A stretch of DNA of 44,065 nucleotides from a virus, in IMG/VR virus record IMGVR_UViG_3300034257_000034, positions 1 through 44,065 of that record; one strand, 5' to 3'. The translations under genes were made by a program, and so were the position numbers. The notes under the pieces are model-generated. The model ran no database searches. It was not told the origin of the DNA and saw only the letters and a program-made list of their open reading frames with translations. Of the stretch, positions 39,520 to 44,065 are shown in pieces; the first letter of the stretch is position 1; each line of letters begins with the position of its first letter.

Positions 39520-39788
39520 GGTTTTTGGAGCGCCCGGTGTGGCTTCAGAGCATCGACACAATGACCACCTATGCCCGCGTGCACGACGATAACGATGGCG
39601 ACCGGAGGCAACGCCTAGTCTTGACCTTTGGCCCAGATGGAGACGCGCATCTATGGGTCGAAGGCGAGAGTCCGTCACCCGCGCTCCGCTTCCGCAACTA
39701 CAGCGGCGGCGGGCGAAGTCTACGAACACATGCGGCGCTGATGATCCTCGCCGAAGCAATGAGACTAGATGCGGAACAATCACCATGA
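39453..39788 (+). CDS. Cassette 4 protein A, unknown
   Basis: 111 aa from the attC start at 39453 (TGATG overlap). The frame crosses R' as ERFVRRF, a frame different from most cassettes. An ATG at 39561 (MTTYARVHDDNDGD) gives 75 aa and may be the ancestral start. LVLTFGPDGDAHLWVEG and LRTHAALMILAEAMRL are its clearest segments. Coupled by ATGA to the next gene in the same cassette. Confidence 0.55.
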   Translation: MQTTGPKSDVPRPRHSVERFVRRFLERPVWLQSIDTMTTYARVHDDNDGDRRQRLVLTFGPDGDAHLWVEGESPSPALRFRNYSGGGRSLRTHAALMILAEAMRLDAEQSP

Positions 39789-40015
39789 CACCGACAATAC
39801 CAATCTTCCCGCGCGACTCCAAAGGGCGCGCTGTGCGACGCGACTGCTCGGACTGTGGCAACGGCACGCTACAATATGAGGGCGACGGCATCTGGCGCTG
39901 CGATGGACTGGCCGACCCCGGCCACGACGACAAGCCACTGATCGCCTGTCCGCGCATCCACATCGACGGTGAGGATGATCCGCCGAACGACCCAGCTCAG
40001 CCACCTCGGGGCTGA
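39785..40015 (+). CDS. Cassette 4 protein B, zinc ribbon
   Basis: 76 aa. CSDCGNGTLQYEGDGIWRCDG, then HDDKPLIACP gives four Cys of a zinc ribbon-like fold. It ends in attC 5 with NDPAQPPRG. Small zinc ribbons also occur in cassettes 8, 9 and 11. Confidence 0.6.
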   Translation: MTPTIPIFPRDSKGRAVRRDCSDCGNGTLQYEGDGIWRCDGLADPGHDDKPLIACPRIHIDGEDDPPNDPAQPPRG

Positions 40016-40112
40016 GTGCGACCGCAAAATCTATGACGACCAAAAACGAAAATCTTCCGCCGCAACCTGCGGCTCCCGTCCCCGAGGTTGCCGCTGGAGC
40101 GCCTGGTTCGGC
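39982..40112 (-). other. attC: attC 5
   Basis: R'' GCCGAAC (39982-39988) and R' GTTCGGC (40106-40112) are perfect complements. Left: spacer then GCTCAGC and ACCTCGGGG; right arm complement: 5-nt spacer CAGGC, GCTCCAGC with an extra C, then AACCTCGGGG. A long stem with clear asymmetry, the best-formed site in the array. Confidence 0.88.
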
Positions 40113-40383
40113 GGTCTGGTGCTTCGCCGCAAACGATGATGAAGAAGTCTGGCAATACGGAGGGACCACACGCGAGGCGGCAATCGCTGCCGGCTACTTG
40201 GAGCTGAGCAAATGGACCGACGAGCCAGAGGACCGCACCGACTTCTGCGTAGCGCCGACAAAACCGGCGACGCAACAGGACGTGGAAGAATACACGGGGG
40301 ACGAAGAGATCGAAGTGGACTGGCCCATGATCGACATGGACCGCATCGAATACATCCCGTATCCGCCTCCGCCGAACGCCTGA
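40033..40383 (+). CDS. Cassette 5 acidic protein, unknown
   Basis: 116 aa. Start in attC 5, 17 bp after the preceding stop; the frame crosses R' as GAPGSAVW. No start codon between R' and the domain (FAANDDEEVWQYGGTTREAA, LSKWTDEPEDRTDFCVAP). Strongly acidic C-terminal half. It ends PPPNA in attC 6. Acidic small phage proteins can mimic DNA, but no such role is shown here. Confidence 0.6.
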   Translation: MTTKNENLPPQPAAPVPEVAAGAPGSAVWCFAANDDEEVWQYGGTTREAAIAAGYLELSKWTDEPEDRTDFCVAPTKPATQQDVEEYTGDEEIEVDWPMIDMDRIEYIPYPPPPNA

Positions 40384-40456
40384 GCCGACCGATGCTCCCA
40401 CTGGCTCACAGAGCGCCGTTGCGCACCCCGGCATTCGGTCGGGCGATTTGTTCTGT
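40371..40456 (-). other. attC: attC 6
   Basis: R'' GCCGAAC (40371-40377), 6-nt spacer, arm GCCGACCGATGC; right arm complement GCCCGACCGAATGCC with an extra C, 5-nt spacer, R' GTTCTGT (40450-40456). Confidence 0.8.
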
Positions 40457-40490
40457 GGCCTCTCCAACGACTTACGACAATGCGAAATAA
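40392..40490 (+). CDS. attC 6 leader peptide (32 aa)
   Basis: Starts in attC 6, 8 bp after the preceding stop, crosses R' and ends with TAA overlapping the ATG at 40480. It gives a reinitiation bridge where the cassette gene starts outside the attC. The peptide (MLPLAHRAPLRTPAFGRAIC then SVASPTTYDNAK) is not recognised. Confidence 0.4.
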   Translation: MLPLAHRAPLRTPAFGRAICSVASPTTYDNAK

Positions 40491-40821
40491 ATTCGTTTTC
40501 GGGGTTGACGTGAGCGAAATAAATTCGCACAGTGAGCGCGTGAAAAACGAGACATACTACCACCTGGCTTACACCCGCCGCAACGGCGAGCGGGCCGAAA
40601 TGACCTTCACTTCTCGCGAGAAGCTCGAAACGGCTCTCGTGAAAGCAAAGGCTGCGAATCCGGGGCACGACATGGCCGAAGTCGTGACACCCTACGAAGT
40701 CACCATCCGCGAAGTCACGGTGCCGGAACGCCTCGAAAAACCGATGACCGCGCACGAACGCCGAGTGGGCATGGCTGCCGAACGCGAGAGCCGCACGCTT
40801 GGACGACTCCACCACGGCTGA
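40480..40821 (+). CDS. Cassette 6 protein A, unknown
   Basis: 113 aa (MRNKFVFGVDVSEINSHSER). A GTG near 40540 (VKNETYYHLAYTRRNGERAE) is a reasonable alternative start, because two GCGAAATAAATTCG motifs sit in the first 17 codons. Helical C-terminal half. First of three genes in the longest cassette. Confidence 0.55.
   Translation: MRNKFVFGVDVSEINSHSERVKNETYYHLAYTRRNGERAEMTFTSREKLETALVKAKAANPGHDMAEVVTPYEVTIREVTVPERLEKPMTAHERRVGMAAERESRTLGRLHHG
40482..40527. promoter_or_regulatory. Pair of GCGAAATAAATTCG motifs in cassette 6
   Basis: Two exact 14-bp copies at 40482-40495 and 40514-40527, start to start 32 bp (about three helical turns). Each has CGAA/TTCG inverted arms. A TTGACG hexamer lies between (40505-40510), without a clear -10. 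May be an operator or promoter inside this cassette. Confidence 0.4.
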
Positions 40822-40834
40822 AAAAAACACCAAA

Positions 40835-41020
40835 ATGAACTACCGAGTCCAAGACACTACGACAGACGACCCCAACGCGTTCGAGCTGAAGGCCGACGGC
40901 GAGGCCCGCCCGCGCAATGACGGCACAACACCCGCGCGCTTCTCGTCGCTGGAAGACGCTGAGGCCAAAGCCAAGGAGTTCCGCGGCATGGACGTCGTAG
41001 CTGACTACGAGGGCGTATGA
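40835..41020 (+). CDS. Cassette 6 protein B, small
   Basis: 61 aa (MNYRVQDTTTDDPNAFELKA), acidic, ending in an ATGA overlap. A TTG at 40799 would add 12 residues. Not recognised. Confidence 0.5.
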   Translation: MNYRVQDTTTDDPNAFELKADGEARPRNDGTTPARFSSLEDAEAKAKEFRGMDVVADYEGV

Positions 41021-41226
41021 GCTTCGCGACCGATCTGCGAAAAATGTGTGACCGCCTCGGGACTGCCGAGGCGGCTCGCGCCTGCGAAGTCACGCCGCGC
41101 TCGCTGCAACTCTGGATGAGTGGCGCGCGCGAACCTTGCCGCGCGATGCGCGTCGGAGTGCTTGCCGTGCTGCGCGCTCAAAAGCGAACCACGCTCCGTG
41201 GTCCACAGAACGCTCCGCGTGACTGA
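41017..41226 (+). CDS. Cassette 6 protein C, HTH DNA-binding
   Basis: 69 aa. TAEAARACEVTPRSLQLWMSGAREP (about 16-40) is a helix-turn-helix of the phage regulator type. It ends QNAPRD in attC 7. With the paired motif at 40482-40527 it could form a self-regulated cassette. Confidence 0.6.
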   Translation: MSFATDLRKMCDRLGTAEAARACEVTPRSLQLWMSGAREPCRAMRVGVLAVLRAQKRTTLRGPQNAPRD

Positions 41227-41312
41227 ACCCCGGCCTGTGATGTCCACCAAAAATCAACCTTCCCGAATTTCTCGCCGCCTCCAACGGGGTTCAGTCGACG
41301 CGGTGGTTCTGC
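41205..41312 (-). other. attC: attC 7
   Basis: R'' ACAGAAC (41205-41211), 6-nt spacer GCTCCG, arm CGTGACTGAACCCCG; right arm complement CGTCGACTGAACCCCG with one extra C after a 5-nt spacer, R' GTTCTGC (41306-41312). The stem is otherwise perfect for 15 bp. Confidence 0.88.
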
Positions 41313-41335
41313 GTGTCTTTTCTGACTCTCGATGA
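41240..41335 (+). CDS. attC 7 leader peptide (31 aa)
   Basis: Begins ATGTCCACC in the attC loop, crosses R' and ends with an ATGA overlap on the cassette 7 gene. Product MSTKNQPSRISRRLQRGSVD then AVVLRVFSDSR. Second example of an attC leader bridging to a downstream gene. Confidence 0.45.
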   Translation: MSTKNQPSRISRRLQRGSVDAVVLRVFSDSR

Positions 41336-41583
41336 AACCAAAACATTCACCTTTCGAGCGAATCGTCCACATCGACTGCAAGAGCATCCGCGCGATATTC
41401 GATCCTGACTACGGCCGCGGGACTATCCACGGCAACGACGGCCCGCTGAACATCGGGGCCGCGCTCATCTGCGACGGAAAGAAACACTTCGTCGTGCAGG
41501 TCGAACCATCGCCAGACTCCCCCGAATATCTTGTGAACTTCAGGACGCAACCTGATCCGCAGAACACGGAGGTGAGCGGCTGA
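41332..41583 (+). CDS. Cassette 7 protein, unknown
   Basis: 83 aa, MKPKHSPFERIVHIDCKSIR at the start, beta-rich, with ALICDGKKHFVVQVEPSPDS. It ends QNTEVSG in attC 8. Not recognised. Confidence 0.55.
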   Translation: MKPKHSPFERIVHIDCKSIRAIFDPDYGRGTIHGNDGPLNIGAALICDGKKHFVVQVEPSPDSPEYLVNFRTQPDPQNTEVSG

Positions 41584-41647
41584 CGGAGAGTAAGACGCGC
41601 TTGGCGCGGCTGAAGCGACGACAGCGCGCTCCAGCGACTGGTTGGGC
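41559..41647 (-). other. attC: attC 8
   Basis: R'' GCAGAAC (41559-41565), arm around GTGAGCGGCTG; right arm complement GCTGGAGCGCGCTG after the 5-nt spacer, R' GTTGGGC (41641-41647). Stem less perfect than in the other sites. Confidence 0.7.
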
Positions 41648-41689
41648 CCGCCCGGCGTGGCTCACGCTGGTGCGCTGAAATACTCGACG

Positions 41690-42001
41690 ATGGCGGACAC
41701 TGCCCATCACGAAATCAAGGCGAAGGAGACTGATATGCCAATGGACCAAATACTCGTCGCTCGAAAAGCGATCATCGAAGAACTCAAACGCCGCGCGCTC
41801 GCGAAAGAAGGCAACGTGATCGCGCTCAACCCATCGGACGCGCACCGCTGGCACAAGCCGCAGGATAACTACTATGCGGGCCAAGGCACGATGAACTGCC
41901 CGGTGTGCGGCACCGGCAAACTGCGCTACTCTCGCGCGAGCTACAACGGCCACGTCCACGCACAATGCACCACCGAGGGCTGCGTGGCGTGGATGGAATG
42001 A
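41690..42001 (+). CDS. Cassette 8 zinc-ribbon protein
   Basis: 103 aa from the ATG at 41690; ATG 41735 is an alternative. Helical N-terminal half (MDQILVARKAIIEELKRRAL) and a C-terminal zinc ribbon (CPVCGTGKLRYS, then CTTEGC). Here the start is outside the attC and the stop is just before R'' of attC 9. Confidence 0.6.
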   Translation: MADTAHHEIKAKETDMPMDQILVARKAIIEELKRRALAKEGNVIALNPSDAHRWHKPQDNYYAGQGTMNCPVCGTGKLRYSRASYNGHVHAQCTTEGCVAWME

Positions 42002-42115
42002 GCCGAACGCTGAGGTCAGACACGCTCGGGCGGCAGCGGATGCGGCCCCGAGCGTTGAAGGCCCTCACAAATCTCGGCCCGGTCCCGAGCGTTGATCTGA
42101 ACCGACTGGTTAGCG
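42002..42115 (-). other. attC: attC 9
   Basis: R'' GCCGAAC (42002-42008), arm GGTCAGACACGCTCGGG; right arm complement GGTTCAGATCAACGCTCGGG with an extra T, 5-nt spacer CAGTC, R' GTTAGCG (42109-42115). Confidence 0.8.
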
Positions 42116-42124
42116 AACCATCTT

Positions 42125-42388
42125 ATGCAAACTATAGGAACATGCGGAAACTGCGGCGGCCCTGTGCAGGTGCCGGAATTTTGGGGCGGCTCCGTGCCGC
42201 CGACGCCGACGTGCGCTAGATGCCACGCTGAGGCTGCGAATCCATACGGACACACGATCCCAATGAAGCCGCGACAAACTCGCGATGGGAAACCGATCAT
42301 CGAACTCTGCGGCGAGACCATCGTGCTGGAGAAGCTCCGCTTCGCTAACGACCCAGTGGAGCGGACCCGGCGGAAAGGACACGAGTGA
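42125..42388 (+). CDS. Cassette 9 zinc-ribbon protein
   Basis: 87 aa. CGNCGGPVQVPEFWGG and CARCHAEAANPYG give four Cys of a zinc ribbon. The start is 9 bp after R'. The end (ANDPVERTRRKGHE) is encoded by attC 10 and overlaps the next GTG start. Confidence 0.6.
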   Translation: MQTIGTCGNCGGPVQVPEFWGGSVPPTPTCARCHAEAANPYGHTIPMKPRQTRDGKPIIELCGETIVLEKLRFANDPVERTRRKGHE

Positions 42389-42447
42389 AATCGGCTTCTC
42401 ACATTTCGGGGCGCGCTAACCGGGTTCGCTCTCACGCCTGGTTGGGA
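42343..42447 (-). other. attC: attC 10
   Basis: R'' CGCTAAC (42343-42349), 6-nt spacer GACCCA, arm GTGGAGCGGACCCGG; right arm complement GTGAGAGCGAACCCGG with an extra A, 5-nt spacer CAGGC, R' GTTGGGA (42441-42447). Confidence 0.85.
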
Positions 42448-42744
42448 CCTCTTTGGCGCGCAGTGGAAAACCCGCGCAACTCTGAGTGCGGCTCCGCGCG
42501 CCTCTCCGATCTGGACTGGTCGAATTGGTGGATGGACGGATCGCTTGGCGGATGCTACGTGCACGTCCGCCGAAACCATCCAGACCTCGACGGCGACCGG
42601 CCCGGCGACGAAACATGGCACCGTGTGCACTGCCGGCTCTCCGACAAACCGCGCCTCGCGCTCCGCGATGGCAAGCTATGGTGGCTCGTCGCACGCAGTC
42701 CCAACACTCAGATGTGCCGCGAGGAGAGCGGAGAGACCGCGTAG
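42385..42744 (+). CDS. Cassette 10 protein, unknown
   Basis: 119 aa with a GTG start in attC 10 (GTGA overlap). The frame crosses R' as HAWLGPLW. Trp-rich domain (LSDLDWSNWWMDGSLGGCYV, GKLWWLVAR). Its end NTQMCREESGETA comes from attC 11 and is identical to the end of the cassette 12 protein, because the two attC stems are the same. Confidence 0.6.
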   Translation: MKSASHISGRANRVRSHAWLGPLWRAVENPRNSECGSARLSDLDWSNWWMDGSLGGCYVHVRRNHPDLDGDRPGDETWHRVHCRLSDKPRLALRDGKLWWLVARSPNTQMCREESGETA

Positions 42745-42788
42745 CGGGCTCATAGCGCTGCCGAGACGGCACTATCGCCTGGTTGGGC
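42699..42788 (-). other. attC: attC 11
   Basis: R'' TCCCAAC (42699-42705), arm GATGTGCCG; right arm complement GATAGTGCCG with an extra A, 5-nt spacer CAGGC, R' GTTGGGC (42782-42788). Identical to attC 13 from the AAC of R'' onward. Confidence 0.85.
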
Positions 42789-43124
42789 CTGCTTCGGTGG
42801 ACCCACGAAAACGAGAAAGAGAACCACACCATGGAAGACGATCAAAACCGGACAACGACAGGGCAGGACCAATCAGGTGATAGCGCACCAGCGCATCTGA
42901 GTGTTGGGCCTGCCCGCCCCTCAACACCGCTAGAAGGGGCGGCTGTGGCGCGGACGTGCGAGGGCAGCCATGACTTCGTTGAGCAATACTACGGGTGGAA
43001 GTGCAAGAACTGCGATCTATTCTACCCCAACACTTGCTCACTAGAGTCATGGCTGACCGGTGAGCCTGATGAGGATCTCTCAGATGACTTCTGACGAAAA
43101 CGCCACGGCCGAGGGCAGGCCCAA
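42705..43124 (-). mobile_element. Duplicated cassette, first copy (cassette 11)
   Basis: This 420-bp unit runs from the last C of R'' 11 to the AA of R'' 12. The visible parts of the second copy (43952-44065 and 1-126) are identical to it. Flanking bases differ at both edges. It carries attC 11 at its left and the zinc-ribbon gene. Confidence 0.8.
42831..43094 (+). CDS. Cassette 11 small zinc-ribbon protein (first copy)
   Basis: 87 aa from the ATG at 42831, preceded by GAGAAAGAG. An earlier TTG at 42783 would add 16 residues. CEGSHDFVEQYYGWKCKNCD and a later Cys suggest a zinc ribbon; the end is acidic (EPDEDLSDDF). The second copy is split over the window ends. A recently copied cassette may indicate present or recent usefulness. 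Confidence 0.65.
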   Translation: MEDDQNRTTTGQDQSGDSAPAHLSVGPARPSTPLEGAAVARTCEGSHDFVEQYYGWKCKNCDLFYPNTCSLESWLTGEPDEDLSDDF

Positions 43125-43207
43125 CGACCAAGATCAGAGATGAGCACCGTTGCGCCCACATCGACCTCTGCGCGTCCAAGCGAATTCTCTGAATCGCCTG
43201 GTTCGCC
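43119..43207 (-). other. attC: attC 12
   Basis: R'' GCCCAAC (43119-43125), 6-nt spacer GACCAA, arm GATCAGAGA; right arm complement GATTCAGAGA with an extra T, 5-nt spacer CAGGC, R' GTTCGCC (43201-43207). Confidence 0.85.
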
Positions 43208-43991
43208 TCTGTTTCTTTTCGCGGGCAGACGCATCTGCTGGTTCTCGTGCGGCGCTGCCAGTGCCGTGGCTGCGATGCTCGCCGCAAAGAGCGGACCCAT
43301 CGAACTAGTCTACTGCGACACGTCGCGAAGTGAACACCCCGACAACTTCCGCTTTCGCGCTGACGTGGAAAGATGGCTCGGCGTGAAGGTGCAAGTGATC
43401 GCCTCGAGGAAGTATGCGACCGTCGATGAAGTCTTCGAGGTCGAGCGATACATGAGCGGGATCGGCGGCGCCAAATGCACTGCGGAGATGAAGAAAAAGC
43501 CGCGCTACCGATTCCAGAACCCGGAAGACATCCACATCTTCGGACTCACGGCCGACGAGGGAAGGCGCATCGCTCAATTCGAGGCGAACAATCACGATCT
43601 GCGGCTCGTGTGGCCGCTGCGCGATGCGGGCCTGACGAAATCGGACACCCTGCGCATCGTGTCAGAAGCCGGCATCGAACTCCCGGTGATGTATCGACTC
43701 GGCTACTCGAACAACAACTGTCTGGGGTGCGTAAAAGCGACGAGCCCGCACTACTGGAACAAGGTCCGGGAGGACTTCCCGGAGACGTTCGCCAGGCGAG
43801 CAGAGCAAAGCCGAAGGCTCGGCGTGCGATTGGTGCGCTACAAGGGCGAGCGCATCTATCTCGATGAACTACCGCCCAACGCCGCCGAAGTTGTGAATGA
43901 GGATCTGTCATGTGGGCCAGCGTGCGCAGTGACGACCACTGACGAGGCGAACACTCAGATGTGCCGCGAGGAGAGCGGAGAGACCGCGTAG
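43140..43991 (+). CDS. PAPS reductase-family (adenine nucleotide alpha hydrolase) protein, cassette 12
   Basis: 283 aa. The start is in attC 12 and the frame crosses R' as SPGSPL; no ATG, GTG or TTG lies between R' and the domain. CWFSCGAASAVAA (34-46) is the PP-loop motif, followed by VYCDTSRSEHPDN, a CTAEMKKKPR segment and NNNCLGCVKA. Related phage proteins are annotated as phosphoadenosine phosphosulfate reductase family and may act on nucleotides or sulfur in DNA/RNA modification. The last 13 residues come from attC 13. Confidence 0.78.
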   Translation: MSTVAPTSTSARPSEFSESPGSPLFLFAGRRICWFSCGAASAVAAMLAAKSGPIELVYCDTSRSEHPDNFRFRADVERWLGVKVQVIASRKYATVDEVFEVERYMSGIGGAKCTAEMKKKPRYRFQNPEDIHIFGLTADEGRRIAQFEANNHDLRLVWPLRDAGLTKSDTLRIVSEAGIELPVMYRLGYSNNNCLGCVKATSPHYWNKVREDFPETFARRAEQSRRLGVRLVRYKGERIYLDELPPNAAEVVNEDLSCGPACAVTTTDEANTQMCREESGETA

Positions 43992-44035
43992 CGGGCTCAT
44001 AGCGCTGCCGAGACGGCACTATCGCCTGGTTGGGC
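43946..44035 (-). other. attC: attC 13
   Basis: R'' GGCGAAC (43946-43952), then identical to attC 11 through R' GTTGGGC (44029-44035). Its R'' pairs exactly with R' of attC 12 (GTTCGCC), not with its own R'. Confidence 0.85.
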
Positions 44036-44065
44036 CTGCTTCGGTGGACCCACGAAAACGAGAAA
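43952..44065 (-). mobile_element. Duplicated cassette, second copy, left part (cassette 13)
   Basis: Same as 42705-42818. It runs off the window end, and the rest is expected to join to base 1 (equal to 42999) after 180 missing bases. It is the attI-proximal and so probably most recently inserted cassette. Confidence 0.75.

Larger units (their letters stand above)
38072..44065 (-). mobile_element. Phage integron cassette array (13 units), genes inverted
   Basis: Thirteen attC sites separate 15 small genes plus two leader frames; the last unit continues over the window ends to 126. Strand minus is the recombination direction (attI to distal end); all genes lie on plus. Every unit is bounded by R'-type box at its left and R''-type box at its right, and 11 of the 13 such pairs, attI included, are exact reverse complements. 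The array lies between the ParB-like gene and intI, so early transcription can run through it. Confidence 0.85.

Noticed and set aside
40773-40821. Extra attC inside cassette 6
   Set aside because: GCCGAAC with a 6-nt spacer occurs at the end of the 40480 gene, but no matching R' or complementary arm follows.
42041-42219. Frame of 59 codons starting in attC 9
   Set aside because: It overlaps most of the first part of the zinc-ribbon gene at 42125 in another frame and is Arg/Leu-rich like a shadow frame; a leader role cannot be excluded.
43022-43300. Minus-strand frames in the array as real cassette genes
   Set aside because: Products lack any motif and mirror plus-strand genes with clear domains.
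38072-44035. CRISPR-like array
   Set aside because: Repeats are imperfect, 86-134 bp, self-complementary and spaced by genes of varying length; no Cas genes are present.
38072-44065. Reading the array as classical plus-strand cassettes with attC after each gene
   Set aside because: The duplicated cassette ends at R'' rather than at R', the extra bases lie on the wrong arm, and attI would then have to be at the ParB side, far from intI.

Overview
This window reads as a nearly complete genome of a temperate, long-tailed (siphovirus-like) phage of high GC content. It carries a packaging, head and tail module, a tyrosine integrase next to an attP copy of a tRNA-Leu 3' end, a divergent repressor switch and an early operon. 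Its host is probably in Verrucomicrobiota, perhaps Opitutaceae. That is an inference from one secreted protein with a C-terminal domain I associate with that group and from several dispersed repeat families that look host-derived.

The ends of the window fall in two copies of one 420-bp gene cassette. Bases 1-127 repeat 42999-43125, and 43950-44065 repeat 42703-42818. Closing the molecule through the missing 180 bp of that cassette would give a circle of about 44,245 bp.

Layout: 1-157 is the end of a cassette array plus a short attI. 158-1198 encodes an integron integrase (IntI). 1226-4549 is replication (primase-polymerase/helicase and partners). 4613-12226 is packaging and head (terminase, connector, portal, protease/scaffold, capsid, decoration). 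12376-28671 is fibre, membrane/lysis-type, tail and tape-measure genes, with a glycosyltransferase, a methyltransferase and many dispersed repeats in the gaps. 28786-29942 is the phage integrase (minus strand) and attP. 30041-30874 is a small minus-strand block ending in one of two divergent ribbon-helix-helix regulators. 30875-38019 is the early operon, ending in a large ParB-like protein. 38072-44065, continuing over the ends to 127, is a 13-unit integron cassette array.

The main discovery is that array. It has 13 attC sites, each with R'' and R' boxes, a 5/6-nt spacer asymmetry and an extrahelical base. IntI and its attI lie at one end, inside a phage genome. Three independent signs (attI orientation, spacer/extrahelical-base polarity and the exact limits of a duplicated cassette) show that the recombination units point along the minus strand away from intI, as in a normal integron. 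The genes inside them are inverted: they lie on the plus strand, run toward intI, and follow the phage early transcript. Each cassette therefore carries its attC at the 5' end of its gene.

The attC sites are also translated. The upstream gene ends inside the site, through a fixed in-frame Asn codon in R''. The next start codon lies a few bases away, often as an ATGA overlap. In several cassettes the new frame runs through R' into the gene, so the attC acts as a stop/start relay as well as a recombination site. The layout suggests a phage that collects small accessory genes at the tail of its early operon and expresses them by read-through and translational coupling rather than from a cassette promoter in intI.
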